A stretch of DNA of 64,000 bases from CAIWHR01 sp963734575 (lineage in GTDB: Bacteria; Pseudomonadota; Gammaproteobacteria; Burkholderiales; Casimicrobiaceae). The notes under the pieces were generated by a model. That model saw only the letters and a list, made by a program, of their open reading frames with translations, was not told the DNA's origin and did not search any database. The stretch is from contig CAVTHT010000015.1 in assembly GCA_963734575.1 (NCBI GenBank), forward strand, positions 1 to 64,000. Reading direction: 5' to 3'. The translations under genes and the position numbers were made by a program. How positions within the stretch are numbered: the first letter of the stretch is position 1; each line of letters starts with the position of its first letter. Below are positions 45,868 through 55,529 of the stretch, piece after piece.

Positions 45868-46684
45868 GCGCGAGCAGGCTGTCCGACGTGCGGCGACCTC
45901 CGCGTCACGCGATCTGGTCGACGCTCGCGTTCCACGGCGCGATCGCCGAGATCGCTCTCGACAGCGGACCGATCAACCTGGTGACCAGCGACATGCTGCG
46001 CAGCCTGCAACGCGCGTGCTGACCGAGTGTCGGCGCCCGCGGCAGACGTCCGCTGCCTGATCCTTCACGGCGGCGAGGCGCGCGCCTTCTGCGCCGGCAG
46101 CGACATCAAGGAGTTCGCGCATCTGCGCGACGACGCGAGCGAGCAGAAGATCCTCTTCGAGGACATGGTGCTGCGCCGCCTCGCGCGCATGCCGATGCCC
46201 ACGATCGCCGCGATCGACGGTCCCGCGCTCGGCGGCGGACTGGAGCTCGCGCTCGCGTGCGACCTGCGCGTGCTGCCGGCAGCGGCGTCGCGCTCGGTCT
46301 GACCGAATCGCGCCTCGGCGGACTCGCGGGCAGCGGCGCGCGTGCGCCTGACGCGCCTCATCGGTCCGGGCCGAGCGAAGCAGATGCTCTTCACCGGAGA
46401 GACCATCGACCGAGCGCAGGCGCTCGCGTGGGGCCTCGTGAACCGCGTCGAGCGACGGCTCGGCGCTCGACGGCGCGCGCGAGCTGGCGGCGACGATCGC
46501 CTCCCGTGGCCCGCTCTCGAACCGGCTGGCGAAGAAGCTCGTCGATGCCGCGCAGGATCTGCCGCTCGACGCCGGTCTGTCGATGTCGACCGGTCGCCCA
46601 GCAGGAGATCTTCGACAGCGAGGATCTGCACGAAGGCGTCGCCGCGTTCTTCGCTAAGCGCGACCGGAGTTCAAGGGACGATGA
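45864..46684 (+). pseudogene. Enoyl-CoA hydratase/isomerase family protein, indels
   Basis: ATG 45864. The crotonase fold is recognisable: GAIAEIALDSGPINLVTSDML, then CLILHGGEARAFCAGSDIKEF (oxyanion hole) and TIAAIDGPALGGGLELALACDLR (second oxyanion loop). The C-terminal AKKLVDAAQDLPLDAGLSMS helix and EDLHEGVAAFFAKR complete it. Breaks near 46015, 46280, 46345, 46460 and 46600. The stop TGA overlaps the next ATG (46681). In the degradation scheme it would hydrate or cleave an acyl-CoA made by the CoA-transferase downstream. Confidence 0.75.
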
Positions 46685-47438
46685 GCGTGAACGATGCGAT
46701 GGCTCGCATCGCCTGCAGCAGCAACCGGTCCCGGACGAGGCCGCCGGCACGGCGATGCTGGGACGCGGCGCCGTGGTGGTCTGGAACGACGTCGCGCCGG
46801 AAGGCCGTGAGCGCTTCTACGCCTGGCACGACAAGGAGCATATTCCCGAGCGCCTCGGGATTGCCGGCTTCCGGCGCGGCCGCCGCTACATCAGTCCGGG
46901 GCATTCGCCGGAATGGTTGACGCTCTACGAGGCCGACGATCTCGACGTCCTCACCGCACCGGCCTACCTGGCGCGGTTGAACGCGCCGACGCCGCAGACG
47001 GTCGAGACGCCTGCGCTACTTTCGCAACACGTCCCGTGCGGTGTGCCGGCTGGTGCGATCCGTCGGATCGAGCACGCGGCGGCCACGTCCTGGCGCTGCG
47101 CATCGATGCGTCCGCCGCACGCGCGGACGCGCTGTGCGAGCACCTGGCCCGTTCCGTGTTTCCCAGGCGCAATGGCCTTGACCGGCATCGTCGCATGCCA
47201 TCTCCTTGCCGCCGACCAGGCGGCGAGCTACGCGAATACGGCTGAATCGAGAACGCGGGAATTCGACGTGCCGCAGTGGATCGTCCTGGTGGAGGCGACG
47301 CGCCCGGATGCCGCGTCGCGTGCCCGCAGGCTCGTGGACGGCGCGCAATTGCAGGCGCTCGGTGGCGTCGTGCGTGCGGATGCCGCGGTCTACTCGCTCG
47401 AGATCAGCCGACTCTCCTTGCGTGCAAGCGATAGCTGA
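46681..47438 (+). pseudogene. EthD-like dimeric alpha/beta-barrel protein, indels
   Basis: After the ATG at 46681 sense appears as VVVWNDVAPEGRERFYAWHD, followed by KEHIPERLGIAGFRRGRRYI, the EthD-type ferredoxin-fold signature (H-DKEH-P-R---PGF-RGRRY). YLARLNAPTPQTVET ends the first half. A second half (GHVLALRIDASAARADALCEH, VEATRPDAASRARRLVD) appears in shifted frames. The function of this two-domain family is not established; EthD-like folds often host small aromatic or lactone substrates. Stop TGA 47436-47438. Confidence 0.6.
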
Positions 47439-47469
47439 TCCAACCCGTTTTCCATCGAAAGACTCCAGC

Positions 47470-48327
47470 ATGAAACTCGTCAGACACGGACCGGTCGGCC
47501 AGGAGCGCCCCGGAATGATCGATGCCGCGGGTCAGGTCCGCGACCTCGACGGCGTCTGTGCGGACTTCGGCCCTGCATTCTTCGCGGCCAACGGGCTCGC
47601 GCAGCTTGCCGCCATCGACCCGCAGACGCTGCCCGTCGTCGGACGCGAAACGCGCCTCGGCCCGTGTGTGGCGCAGCCGGGCAACTTCATCGCGATCGGC
47701 CTGAATTACGTGCAGCACGCGCGCGAGACGAATGCGCCAATTCCCGAAGGACCCGATTCTTTTCAACAAGGCGCCGTCGTGCATTTCCGGACCGTACGAC
47801 CCGGTGCGCTTGCCGAAGAATTCGACCAAGACCGATTGGGAGGTCGAGCTGGCACTGGTGATCGGCAAGCCGGCCCACTACGTCGACGAAGCCGATGCGC
47901 TCGACTACGTCGCCGGCTACTTCGTCTGCAACGACGTCTCGGAGCGGGAGTTCCAGCTCGAGCGCAGCGGGCAATGGGTGAAGGGCAAGATGGTTCCCGA
48001 CGTTCGGGCCGATCGGACCGTGGCTCGTGACCGCCGACGAGATACGCCGACGTGCAGAAGCTGCGCCTCTGGCTGGAGCTCAATGGCAAGCGCATCCAGG
48101 ACTCCTCGACCAGCGACATGATCTTCAGCGGTCGCGCGGCTGGTGGCCGACACCAGCCAGTACGTGATGCTGCAGCCGGGCGACGTCATCACCACCGGGA
48201 ACGCCACCCGGCGTCGGGCTCGGCATGAAACCGCCGCAGTACCTCAGGTCCAGACGATGTCATGCGCCTCGGCATCGAGGGCCTCGGCGTGCAGGAGCAG
48301 CGCGTGTTGCGGTGGGGAGAGCAGTGA
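47470..48327 (+). pseudogene. Fumarylacetoacetate hydrolase family protein, indels
   Basis: ATG 47470 (MKLVRHGPVGQERPGMIDA). The FAH-fold core follows: NFIAIGLNYVQHARETNAPIP, then, shifted, DPILFNKAPSCISGP and DWEVELALVIGKPAHYVDEA, which carry the metal-binding glutamates. DYVAGYFVCNDVSEREFQLE comes next. The C-terminal SQYVMLQPGDVITTGTPPGVGLGMKPP is readable after correction. Breaks near 47740, 47790, 48005, 48045, 48130 and 48205. Members hydrolyse or decarboxylate 2-oxo-diacids or hydrate dienoates; substrate unknown. Inferred stop TGA 48325-48327. Confidence 0.75.
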
Positions 48328-48346
48328 GGATGGCGAGGATCGCGGC

Positions 48347-48433
48347 ATGAAGGTCGTCATCACGGGCGGCGCGGGCTTGCTGCGGCCAGCGGCTCGCGCG
48401 CACGCAATTTTCGATGTGAACGAAGGACAGTAG
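48347..48433 (+). pseudogene. Remnant of a DenD-like NAD-dependent epimerase
   Basis: The 28-codon frame begins MKVVITGGAGLL. With one or two base corrections it reads MKVVITGGAGFLGQRLAR, the N-terminal Rossmann motif of D-erythronate dehydrogenase (DenD) and related epimerases. The remaining 300 codons are absent; a TAG closes the frame and the CoA-transferase starts 7 nt later. DenD normally belongs with OtnK, OtnC and OtnI, all of which are present downstream, so this looks like a deletion scar of an operon member. Confidence 0.5.
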
Positions 48434-48440
48434 CGGAACC

Positions 48441-50072
48441 ATGGAAAAGATCACAGCCGACGAAGCGGCGCGACTGGTCGAGGACGGCGATGCCATCCTG
48501 ATCAGCGGATCCGGCGGCGGCCACTCGGTGCCCGAGGCCTTGCTCGCCGCGGTCGAGCGTCGCTTCCTCGCGCGAGGGCAAGCCGCGCGGCCTCACGTCG
48601 GTCAGCGTCGTCGGCGTCGGCGATCGCGCCGCGCTCGGGCGCGACGCATCTCGCGCACGAAGGGTTGCTCAAGCGCGCGATCACCAGCGCGCTGGTCGAT
48701 TCGCCGGGACTCGTGCGCCTCGCGGCCGAGAACAAGATCGAGGCGTACACGCTGCCGCAGGGCGTGCTGTCGCAGCTCATGCGCGACATGGCGGCGGGCC
48801 GCCCGGGCCTGCTCACCAAGACGGGGCTGCACACGCTTCGTCGATCCGCGCCAGCAGGGCGCGCGGCAGAGCCCGCGCACGCCGCCGGATTTCGTGGAGG
48901 TGGTGAACCTCGCCGGCGAGGAGTGGCTGTTCTTCAAGCCGGTGCCGGTCAATGTCGCCTTCCTGCGCGGCACGACCGCCGACGAGGACGGCAACGTCAC
49001 GATGGAGCAGGAGGCGGTGCTCGGCGAGATGCTCGCCGATGGCGCAGGCGACGCGGCGCGCCGGGGGCATCGTGATCGTGCAGGTGAAGCGCATGGCCCG
49101 TCGCGGCACGCTGCCGGCGCAAGGAGGTGAAGATCCCGGGCATCCTGGTCGACTTCGTCGTCGTCGATCCGCGATCAGCGCCAGACCTACGCCACGGACT
49201 ACGATCCCAGCTATTCCGGGCGAGCTGCGCATCCCGGTCGACGACATCAAGCCGCTGCCGTTCGGGCCGCGCAAGGTGATCGTGCGCCGTGCCGCGATGG
49301 AGCTCTTTCCCGGCGCCATCTGCAACCTCGGCGCCGGCGTCGTCGACCGGCCTGTCGACGATCGCGGCCGAGGAAGGCCTGCTCGACGCCGTGTTCCTGA
49401 CCAACGAGCAGGGGCTGATCGGCGGCGCGCCGATCACCGGCCGCGATTCGGGCGGCGGACAGAACTTCGCGGCGATGATCGAGCAGCCGGCGCAGTTCGA
49501 CTTCTACGACGGCGGCGGCCTGGACCTCGCGTTTCTCTCGTTCGCCGAGGTCGACCCGCAAGGCAACGTCAACGTCAGCCGTTTCGGCGACAGGATCATC
49601 GGCGTCGGCGGATTCATCAACATCAGCCAGAACGCGCAAGTGCGTGGTCTTCGGCGGCACGCTGACGGCCGGCGATCTCGACGTCGCCTGGGAGCACGGC
49701 CGGACGGTCATTCGCAGGGAAGGGCCGCCACCGGAAGTTCGTGCCGAAGCTGGAGCAGATCTGCTACAGCGCGAGCATGGGACGCGAGCGCGGGCAGCGT
49801 GGCGCTGTTCGTCACCGAGCGCGCCGTGTTCCGCGTCGGTGACGAAGGCCTCGAGCTGATCGAGATCGCGCCCGGGCTCGACGCCGGAGCGCGACGTCAT
49901 CGCGCACATGGGCTTCCGGCCACGCGTCGCGCGCGATCTCAAGCCCATGGACGCGCGCATCTTCGAGCCGGGCCTGATGGGTCTCGCCGCCGACGTGCAG
50001 CACAAGCCGCGCCGCTACCGGTCGCGCGCGCGTCGCGCAGTGGCACGAGGCGCACGAGACAGCGCCAAATGA
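48441..50072 (+). pseudogene. Family I acyl-CoA:acetate/3-ketoacid CoA-transferase (YdiF/PCT type), indels
   Basis: ATG 48441 (MEKITADEAARLVEDGDAIL). A single chain holds both halves. The alpha part contains GSGGGHSVPEALL and LKRAITSALVDSPGLVRLAAE. The beta part contains EEGLLDAVFLTNEQGLIGGAP, where the Glu of NEQG is the expected covalent catalytic residue, and FGDRIIGVGGFINISQNAQ. Breaks near 48585, 48840, 49065, 49125, 49175, 49355, 49645, 49730, 49885 and 50035. The TGA overlaps the next ATG at 50069. Its role would be to activate a carboxylate to its CoA ester. Confidence 0.78.
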
Positions 50073-50907
50073 GCGAGCCCGCCCAGGATCACCGGCGCGA
50101 CGCGGCTGTACGCGATCGTCGGCGATCCGATCGCGCAGGTGCGCTCGCCCGAGGTCTTCACCGAGCGGTTCGCGGCCGCGGGCGTCGAACGCGGTGCTGT
50201 TGCCGGCGCACGTTCCCGGCGAACGATGTTCGATGCAGTCGATCCCGGCGCTGCTCGCACTGGGCAATCTGGATGGCGTGCTGGTCACGGTGCCTTTCAA
50301 GGCGCGCATGGTGCCGTTCGCCAGTCGCGGCTGGGCGCGGCCGCCACAGTGCATCGGCGCCGTCAATGCGCTGCGCCGGGAGGCGGATGGATCATGGACC
50401 GGCGACATGTTCGATGGTGCAGGCTTCGTGCGTGCCGCCGAGCGCAAAGGCGAGCGCATTCGCGGACGCCGGGTGCTGCTGTTCGGTGCGGGTGGCGCGG
50501 GCAGCGCGATCGCCTGCGCGCTTGCCGGCTGCCGGGCGTCGCAATCGATTCGCATCGTCGATCTCGACGCCGGCCGGTCGCGGCCGAGCTCTCGGTGCGA
50601 CTGCTGACGACTGCCTTCCCCGGCATGCGATCGTTGCGCCGCCGCGCGCGGAGCCGCGGCGACGTCGACATGGTCGTCAATGCTTCGCCCGTCGGGATGC
50701 GACCCGGCGACGGCCTGCCCGGCGACATCGGCCGCTCGACGCTCGGACACGCTCGTCGGCGACGTCGTCATCACCGAGTCGCCGACGGCCGTTGATCCGG
50801 CACGCGATGCGCACGGCTGCGTCTGGGTCAACGGTCGTGACATGCACTGCGGGCCAGGTCGACGCCATCATGAGCTTCTTCGCGCCGCGTCGGGCCATCG
50901 GCGCTAG
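50069..50907 (+). pseudogene. Shikimate/quinate dehydrogenase-like oxidoreductase, indels
   Basis: ATG 50069. The reconstructed opening is RLYAIVGDPIAQVRSPEVFTERFAAAGV. NLDGVLVTVPFKARMVPFAS (substrate lobe), the VNALRREADGSWTGDMFDGAG motif and the NAD(P) loop VLLFGAGGAGSAIACALAG follow. VNASPVGMRPGDGLP is present in shifted frames. The arrangement is that of AroE-type dehydrogenases, but the Lys-Asp details outside VPFK and GDMFDG are not certain. In a catabolic operon it may act on a cyclic polyol acid rather than shikimate. It ends near TAG 50905-50907. Confidence 0.72.
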
Positions 50908-50928
50908 CTCCAGATCGCGCCGTCATCC

Positions 50929-51875
50929 ATGCACCGTTCGCACAAGCGATGGATCACTGCCCGATGGCTCACGTACCCGCTGAACGATGCCTCGGCCATC
51001 ATCGAGCTGCTCGCCGACGGCGCCGGCAGCATGCCGTTGGGCGAGATCGCGGAACGCCTGAGCTGCCGAAGAGCGGCGCGCACCGGTTGCTCGCGACGCT
51101 GGTGGATCTGGGCTGGGCGGAGACAGGATCCGGATACCAGCTTCTATCGGTTGACGATGCGCCTCGCGATCCTGGGCCAGCGCTTCTACGTCGCGACCGG
51201 CATTCCCGACATCTGCCAGCCGCTGCTCGACCGGCTCGCGCACGCAATGCCGCGAGTTCGCGCGGCTCGCGGTCGTCGACGGCCATTCGCTGGTCTGGGT
51301 GGCGCATGCGCAGGGCGCCACCGGCGGCCTGCTGTATCAGCCTTCGCTCACCACCAACACGGTGCCGCTCTACGCGACCGCGAGCGGCAAGGCGTGGCTC
51401 GCGACGCTGCCGACCGGACGAGGCGATCCAGAACGTGCGTCAAGAACGGCGGCTTCGAACGACGCCGACAAGTACGGCCCGAACGTGATCCGGTCCATCG
51501 AGGCGCTGCTGCGCGAGCTCAAGGCCACGGCGCGACGCGGCTACGGCTTGGCGATTGAACGAGGCCGAACCGGGCGTCACCGCGGTGGCCGCGGCCATCC
51601 GCTCCGGCGAGAGGCGGCGCGGCGCTCGGCACGGTGAGCATCGCCGGCCCGAGCGTGCGCATGACCGAAAAGCGCGTTCAGGAGCTTGCGCCGCTCGTCA
51701 TGCAGAGCGCGTCGGAGTTGGCGAACTTGTGGCCGTTGCGTGCCCGCGGCGGACGCGAGCGCGCACAATCCCGGTCGCAGGCAGCCGACATTCGCCGACG
51801 CGCTGCAGCCGCAGAGGCCCGCGGCGCGGTCGACACACTGCCGTCTCGCGCTGCCCTGAAGGCGACGACCGATGA
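50929..51875 (+). pseudogene. IclR-family transcriptional regulator, indels
   Basis: ATG 50929. The winged helix comprises DASAIIELLADGAGSMPLGEIAERLSLPKSGAHRLLATLVDLGW (shown in parts across one indel near 51062). The GAF-like effector domain has FARLAVVDGHSLVWVAHAQG, TVPLYATASGKAWLATLP and RGYGLAINEAEPGVTAVAAAI. The C-terminus reads VRMTEKRVQELAPLVMQSAS. The inferred end, TGA 51873-51875, overlaps the kinase ATG as ATGA. It probably controls this operon; GGAATATCGTTCT at 42262 is a candidate site. Confidence 0.78.
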
Positions 51876-53164
51876 CGCTGTCCCTCGGCTGCATCGCCGA
51901 CGACTTCACCGGCGCGACCGATCTCGCGAACAATCTCGTGCGCGCCGGCATGCGCGTCGTGCAGGCGATCGGCGTGCCGGCACGGTCGGTTGCGACGACC
52001 GAGGTCGATGCCGTGGTGGTCGCGCTCAAGTCCCGCACCGTCGCCGGCGCGACGAAGCGATCGCGCCGTCGCTCGACGCCTGCGACTGGCTGCGGGCGCA
52101 GGGCGCCGAGCAGATCTATTTCAAGTACTGCTCCACGTTCGACAGCACCGCGCGCGGCAACATCGGTCCCGTCACCGAGGCGCTTGCTGGACGCACTGGC
52201 GCCCGGCTCGAGACGCCGATTTCACGATCGCGACGCCTGCGTTCCCCGACAACCAGCGCACCGTGTTCAAGGGATATCTGTTCGTGGGCGACGTGCTGCT
52301 CAACGAGAGCGGTATGCAGAACCATCCGCTCACGCCGATGCGCGATGCGAACCTGGTGCGCGTGCTGCAGGCGCAATGCCGCCGCAAGGTCGGACTCATC
52401 GATTACCGCGTGGTCGCAAGAGGCGCCGCGGCCATTCGCGAGCGCATCGAGGAGCTTGCGCCGGCAAGGCGTGGGAGTCGCCGTCGTCGATGCCATTTCC
52501 AACGACGATCTGCTGCGGCTGGGACCGGCGCTGCAAGGACATGCCGCTCGTCACCGCCGGCTCGGGGGTGGCGATCGGCTTACCGGCGAATTTCGGCATT
52601 GCGCCGTCGGAACGCCGCGAGCACGTTGCCGCGTGCGGCGGGGTTCGAAGGCCATCGTGTCGGGCAGCTGCTCGGAGGCCACGAACCGGCAGGTGCGCAT
52701 GTTCAGAACTGCCGGACGTCCTGCGTTCGCGATCGACGCGTTGCAGATCGCGGCCGGTGCCGACGTTGCCGAGGCGGCGCTCGCATGGGCGGCCCCGCTG
52801 CTGGCCGCCGGGCCGGTGCTGATCTACTCGACGGCCGATCCCGAAGCGGTCAGGCCGGTGCAGGAGCAACTCGGTGCGACCGAGGCGAGCGCGATGCTGG
52901 AGCGGACGCTGGCGGACGATCGCGCGCGGTCTCGTGCAGCGCGGTGTGCGCAAGCTGGTGGTCGCCGGCGGTGAGACGGCGGGCGCCTGCGTGCAGGCCC
53001 TCGGGATCACGCACATGCGCATCGGCCGCCAGATCGATCCGGGCGTGCCGTGGTGCTACGCGATGACCGACACGACGCCGGCGGCCGGGCTGCACCTCGC
53101 GCTCAAGTCCGGCAACTTCGGCACCGACGATTTCTTCGCCAAGGCCTTTGCGGTGCTGGCATGA
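51872..53164 (+). pseudogene. otnK: Four-carbon acid sugar kinase (OtnK type), indels
   Basis: ATG 51872. The N-terminal domain opens LGCIADDFTGATDLANNLVRAGM, the DUF1537 hallmark, followed by YFKYCSTFDSTARGNIGPV and ATPAFPDNQRTVFKGYLFVGD. NHPLTPMRDANLVRVLQ and VVDAISNDDLLRLGPALQ come next. The C-terminal nucleotide-binding half has VLIYSTADPEAVR, KLVVAGGETAGACVQALG and CYAMTDTTPAAGLHLALKSGNFG. These enzymes phosphorylate 3-oxo-tetronates. Breaks near 52055, 52195, 52220, 52465, 52540, 52655 and 52925. Its stop overlaps the next gene by 4 nt. Confidence 0.82.
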
Positions 53165-53837
53165 CCGAATCGCACGCGCGGGACGAAATCTGCCGCATCG
53201 GCCGCAGTCTCTTCGAACGCGGCTACGTGCACGCCACGGCCGGCAACATCAGCCTGCGGCTCGCCGCGTCCGAGGGTGGCGGCTACCTGATCACGCCGAC
53301 GGACGCGTGCCTCGGCTTTCTCGATCCGGCGCGCCTCGCGCGGGTGGATGAAGATGCGCGGCAGCTGAATGGCGATCCGGCAAGCAAGACGCTGGCGTTG
53401 CACCGGCAGATCTACACGGCGGCCACCGCGTTCGACCCGGATACGGCGTGCGTGATCCACACCCATAGCACGCACTGCTGTGGCACTCTCGATGCGCGGA
53501 TGGAGCGAGGAGCTGCTGCCGCCCGTGACGCCGTATTTCGTGATGAAGGTGGGACATGTGCCGATGATCCCGTATCGACGACCGGGCGCGCCGGAAGCGG
53601 CGCAGCTCGTGGCGGACGTCATTCGCCGCTACGGAGAAGCGGGCACGCCGATACGCGCCGTCATGCTCGAGCGACTCGGCCCGAACGTATGGCACCGGAC
53701 GGCCGCCGCAGCCATGGCGACGCTCGAGGAGCTCGAGGAAACGGCGCGGCTGTGTGCTGGCCGCTCCGTCGCCGATTGCACCGCTCACCGACGAGCAAAT
53801 CGATGAACTGCGCCGGACGTTCGGCGCCCGCTGGTGA
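53161..53837 (+). pseudogene. otnC: 3-oxo-tetronate 4-phosphate decarboxylase (OtnC type, class II aldolase fold), two indels
   Basis: ATG 53161 (MTESHARDEICRIGRSLFERGYVHATAGNIS, given in part). Zinc-binding HTHSTHCVALSM appears once an extra T near 53480 is removed. WSEELLPPVTPYFVMKVGHV and RAVMLERLGPNVWHRTAAAAM follow. Near 53755 a second insertion precedes IAPLTDEQIDELRRTFGARW and TGA 53835-53837. The family decarboxylates the product of OtnK to dihydroxyacetone phosphate or a related triose. These are the last indels found in this operon. Confidence 0.8.
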
Positions 53838-53841
53838 CGCC

Positions 53842-54639
53842 ATGCCGAGATTTGCCGCCAATCTGTCGATGCTGTATCCGGAGCTGGACTTCCTCGATCG
53901 CTTTGCCGCGGCCGCGCAGGACGGCTTCAAGGCCGTCGAGTACCTGTTTCCGTACGCCTACGATCGACACGTGCTCGCCGCGCGTCTCCGGGAACACGGC
54001 CTGCAGCAGGCGCTGTTCAATGCGCCGCCGGGCCAATGGGACGCCGGCGAGCGGGGCCTCGCCTGCCTGCCAGATCGCGACGCAGAGTTCCGCGCCAGCA
54101 TCGAGCAGGCCCTGGAGTACGCCGCGACGCTGGGTTGCCCGCGCGTTCACGTGATGGCCGGACTGCTGCCCGCAGGCAGCACGCGCGAGGAGCTGACCCC
54201 GACGTACGTGAGCCGTGTGCGCTGGGCCGCTCGCGAGGCCTCGAAGCATGGGGTCGAGATCGTGATCGAGCCGATCAACACACGCGACATTCCCGGGTTC
54301 TTCCTGAATCGTCAGGATCAGGCGCACCAGGTCCTCGCCGACGCCGGCACGCCGGGCCTCAAGGTGCAGATGGACCTGTATCACTGCCAGATCGTGGAGG
54401 GCGACCTCGCGACCAAGCTGCGCCATTACCTGCCGACGGGGAACGTGGGTCATATCCAGATCGCGGGCGTTCCGGAGCGCAATGAACCCGATGTCGGGGA
54501 GCTCAACTATCCGTATCTCTTCGCCGTGCTGGACGAGCTCGGCTACGGCGGCTGGGTGGGTTGCGAGTACCGGCCGCGAGCGGGCGCGCGCGCGGGTGGC
54601 ACGTCGGCGGGCCTCGGGTGGCTGAAGCCCTACCTGTGA
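53842..54639 (+). CDS. otnI: 2-oxo-tetronate isomerase / hydroxypyruvate isomerase (OtnI/Hyi family)
   Basis: A TIM-barrel isomerase of 265 residues, intact. ATG 53842 (MPRFAANLSMLYPELDFL) lies 4 nt after the otnC stop. Motifs: GFKAVEYLFPYAYD, VHVMAGLLPAG, IVIEPINTRDIPGFFLN with the catalytic glutamate, VQMDLYHCQI, and the second glutamate in GCEYRPRA. With OtnK and OtnC it forms a standard tetronate module converting an oxo-tetronate through isomer and phosphate to a triose phosphate. The first clean gene after 11 kb of broken ones. Confidence 0.9.
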   Translation: MPRFAANLSMLYPELDFLDRFAAAAQDGFKAVEYLFPYAYDRHVLAARLREHGLQQALFNAPPGQWDAGERGLACLPDRDAEFRASIEQALEYAATLGCPRVHVMAGLLPAGSTREELTPTYVSRVRWAAREASKHGVEIVIEPINTRDIPGFFLNRQDQAHQVLADAGTPGLKVQMDLYHCQIVEGDLATKLRHYLPTGNVGHIQIAGVPERNEPDVGELNYPYLFAVLDELGYGGWVGCEYRPRAGARAGGTSAGLGWLKPYL

Positions 54640-54707
54640 GCGTACGTGAGCGGCCGCCGTCGGCGCCTCGTTGCAGCCAGGCGTAGTCACATGGTCCCAG
54701 CGCGAAC

Positions 54708-55478
54708 ATGAGCGTCGCACTGGTCACCGGCGGCGCGCGCGGCATCGGCCGGGCCATCTGCAAGGCCCTGGCGGAGGCGGGGTTCGACGTCGCGAATGTG
54801 AGCATGGAAAGCGCGGCCGAAGCGGAGCCGTCGCTCGCCGACGTTCGTTCGAGCGGCCGCAAGGCGCTGTACGTCAACCAGGACATCGGCGACATCGGCA
54901 TGCATGCGCAGCTCGTGCAGGATGTGCGCGACGCGCTCGGACCGATCCACTGCCTGGTCAACAACGCGGGCGTCACGTCGCTGCGCCGCGGTGACATGCT
55001 GGACCTCGACGCCGAAAGCTTCGATCGCTGCCTCGCGGTCAACCTGCGTGGAACGTTCTTTCTGACACAGGCGGTGGCGCGCGCGATGGTGGCCGATCCC
55101 TTGCACGACGAGGCCGCCGTTTACCGGTCCATCGTGACCATCACCTCGGCCAACGCCGAGATCATCGGACTCAACCGCGCCGACTACTGCATGACCAAGG
55201 CGGCCCTGTCCATGGCGTCGAAGCTCTACGCCGCAAGGCTTGCACGTCACCACGTGCACGTGTTCGAGATTCGGCCCGGCATCATCCGGACGGACATGAC
55301 TGCGCCGGCGCGCGCAACCTACGATCGACTCATCGAGGACGAAGGCGTACCGCTCGGGCGCTGGGGTACACCCGAAGACGTCGGATCCACGGTGGCGACC
55401 GTCGCGCGCGGCTTGCTGCCGTTCGCAACCGGCGAAATACTCAACGTAGGCGGAGGGTTGCATCTGCACCGCATCTAA
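54708..55478 (+). CDS. Short-chain dehydrogenase/reductase
   Basis: 256 residues, intact. The cofactor motif is VTGGARGIGRAICKAL, the NNAG motif is LVNNAGVTS, the catalytic serine lies in TITSANAEIIG, and YCMTK gives the Tyr-x3-Lys pair. Classical SDR using NAD(P)H. The C-terminal GEILNVGGGLHLHRI is typical of 3-oxoacyl or sugar dehydrogenases. It follows the isomerase by 68 nt and probably supplies an oxidised or reduced sugar acid to the tetronate module, perhaps in place of the lost DenD (inference). Confidence 0.9.
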   Translation: MSVALVTGGARGIGRAICKALAEAGFDVANVSMESAAEAEPSLADVRSSGRKALYVNQDIGDIGMHAQLVQDVRDALGPIHCLVNNAGVTSLRRGDMLDLDAESFDRCLAVNLRGTFFLTQAVARAMVADPLHDEAAVYRSIVTITSANAEIIGLNRADYCMTKAALSMASKLYAARLARHHVHVFEIRPGIIRTDMTAPARATYDRLIEDEGVPLGRWGTPEDVGSTVATVARGLLPFATGEILNVGGGLHLHRI

Positions 55479-55529
55479 CGGCACGGCGTGCGCGGGCGGC
55501 GCGATGAGCACCGGCCGCAGAGGACGACC

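Noticed and set aside
42404..53837. Programmed ribosomal frameshifting or recoding as an explanation of the many frame changes
   Set aside because: The shifts go both ways, occur up to ten times per gene, and lack slippery heptamers or consistent flanking signals. Only the A7 run in the IS element looks programmed.
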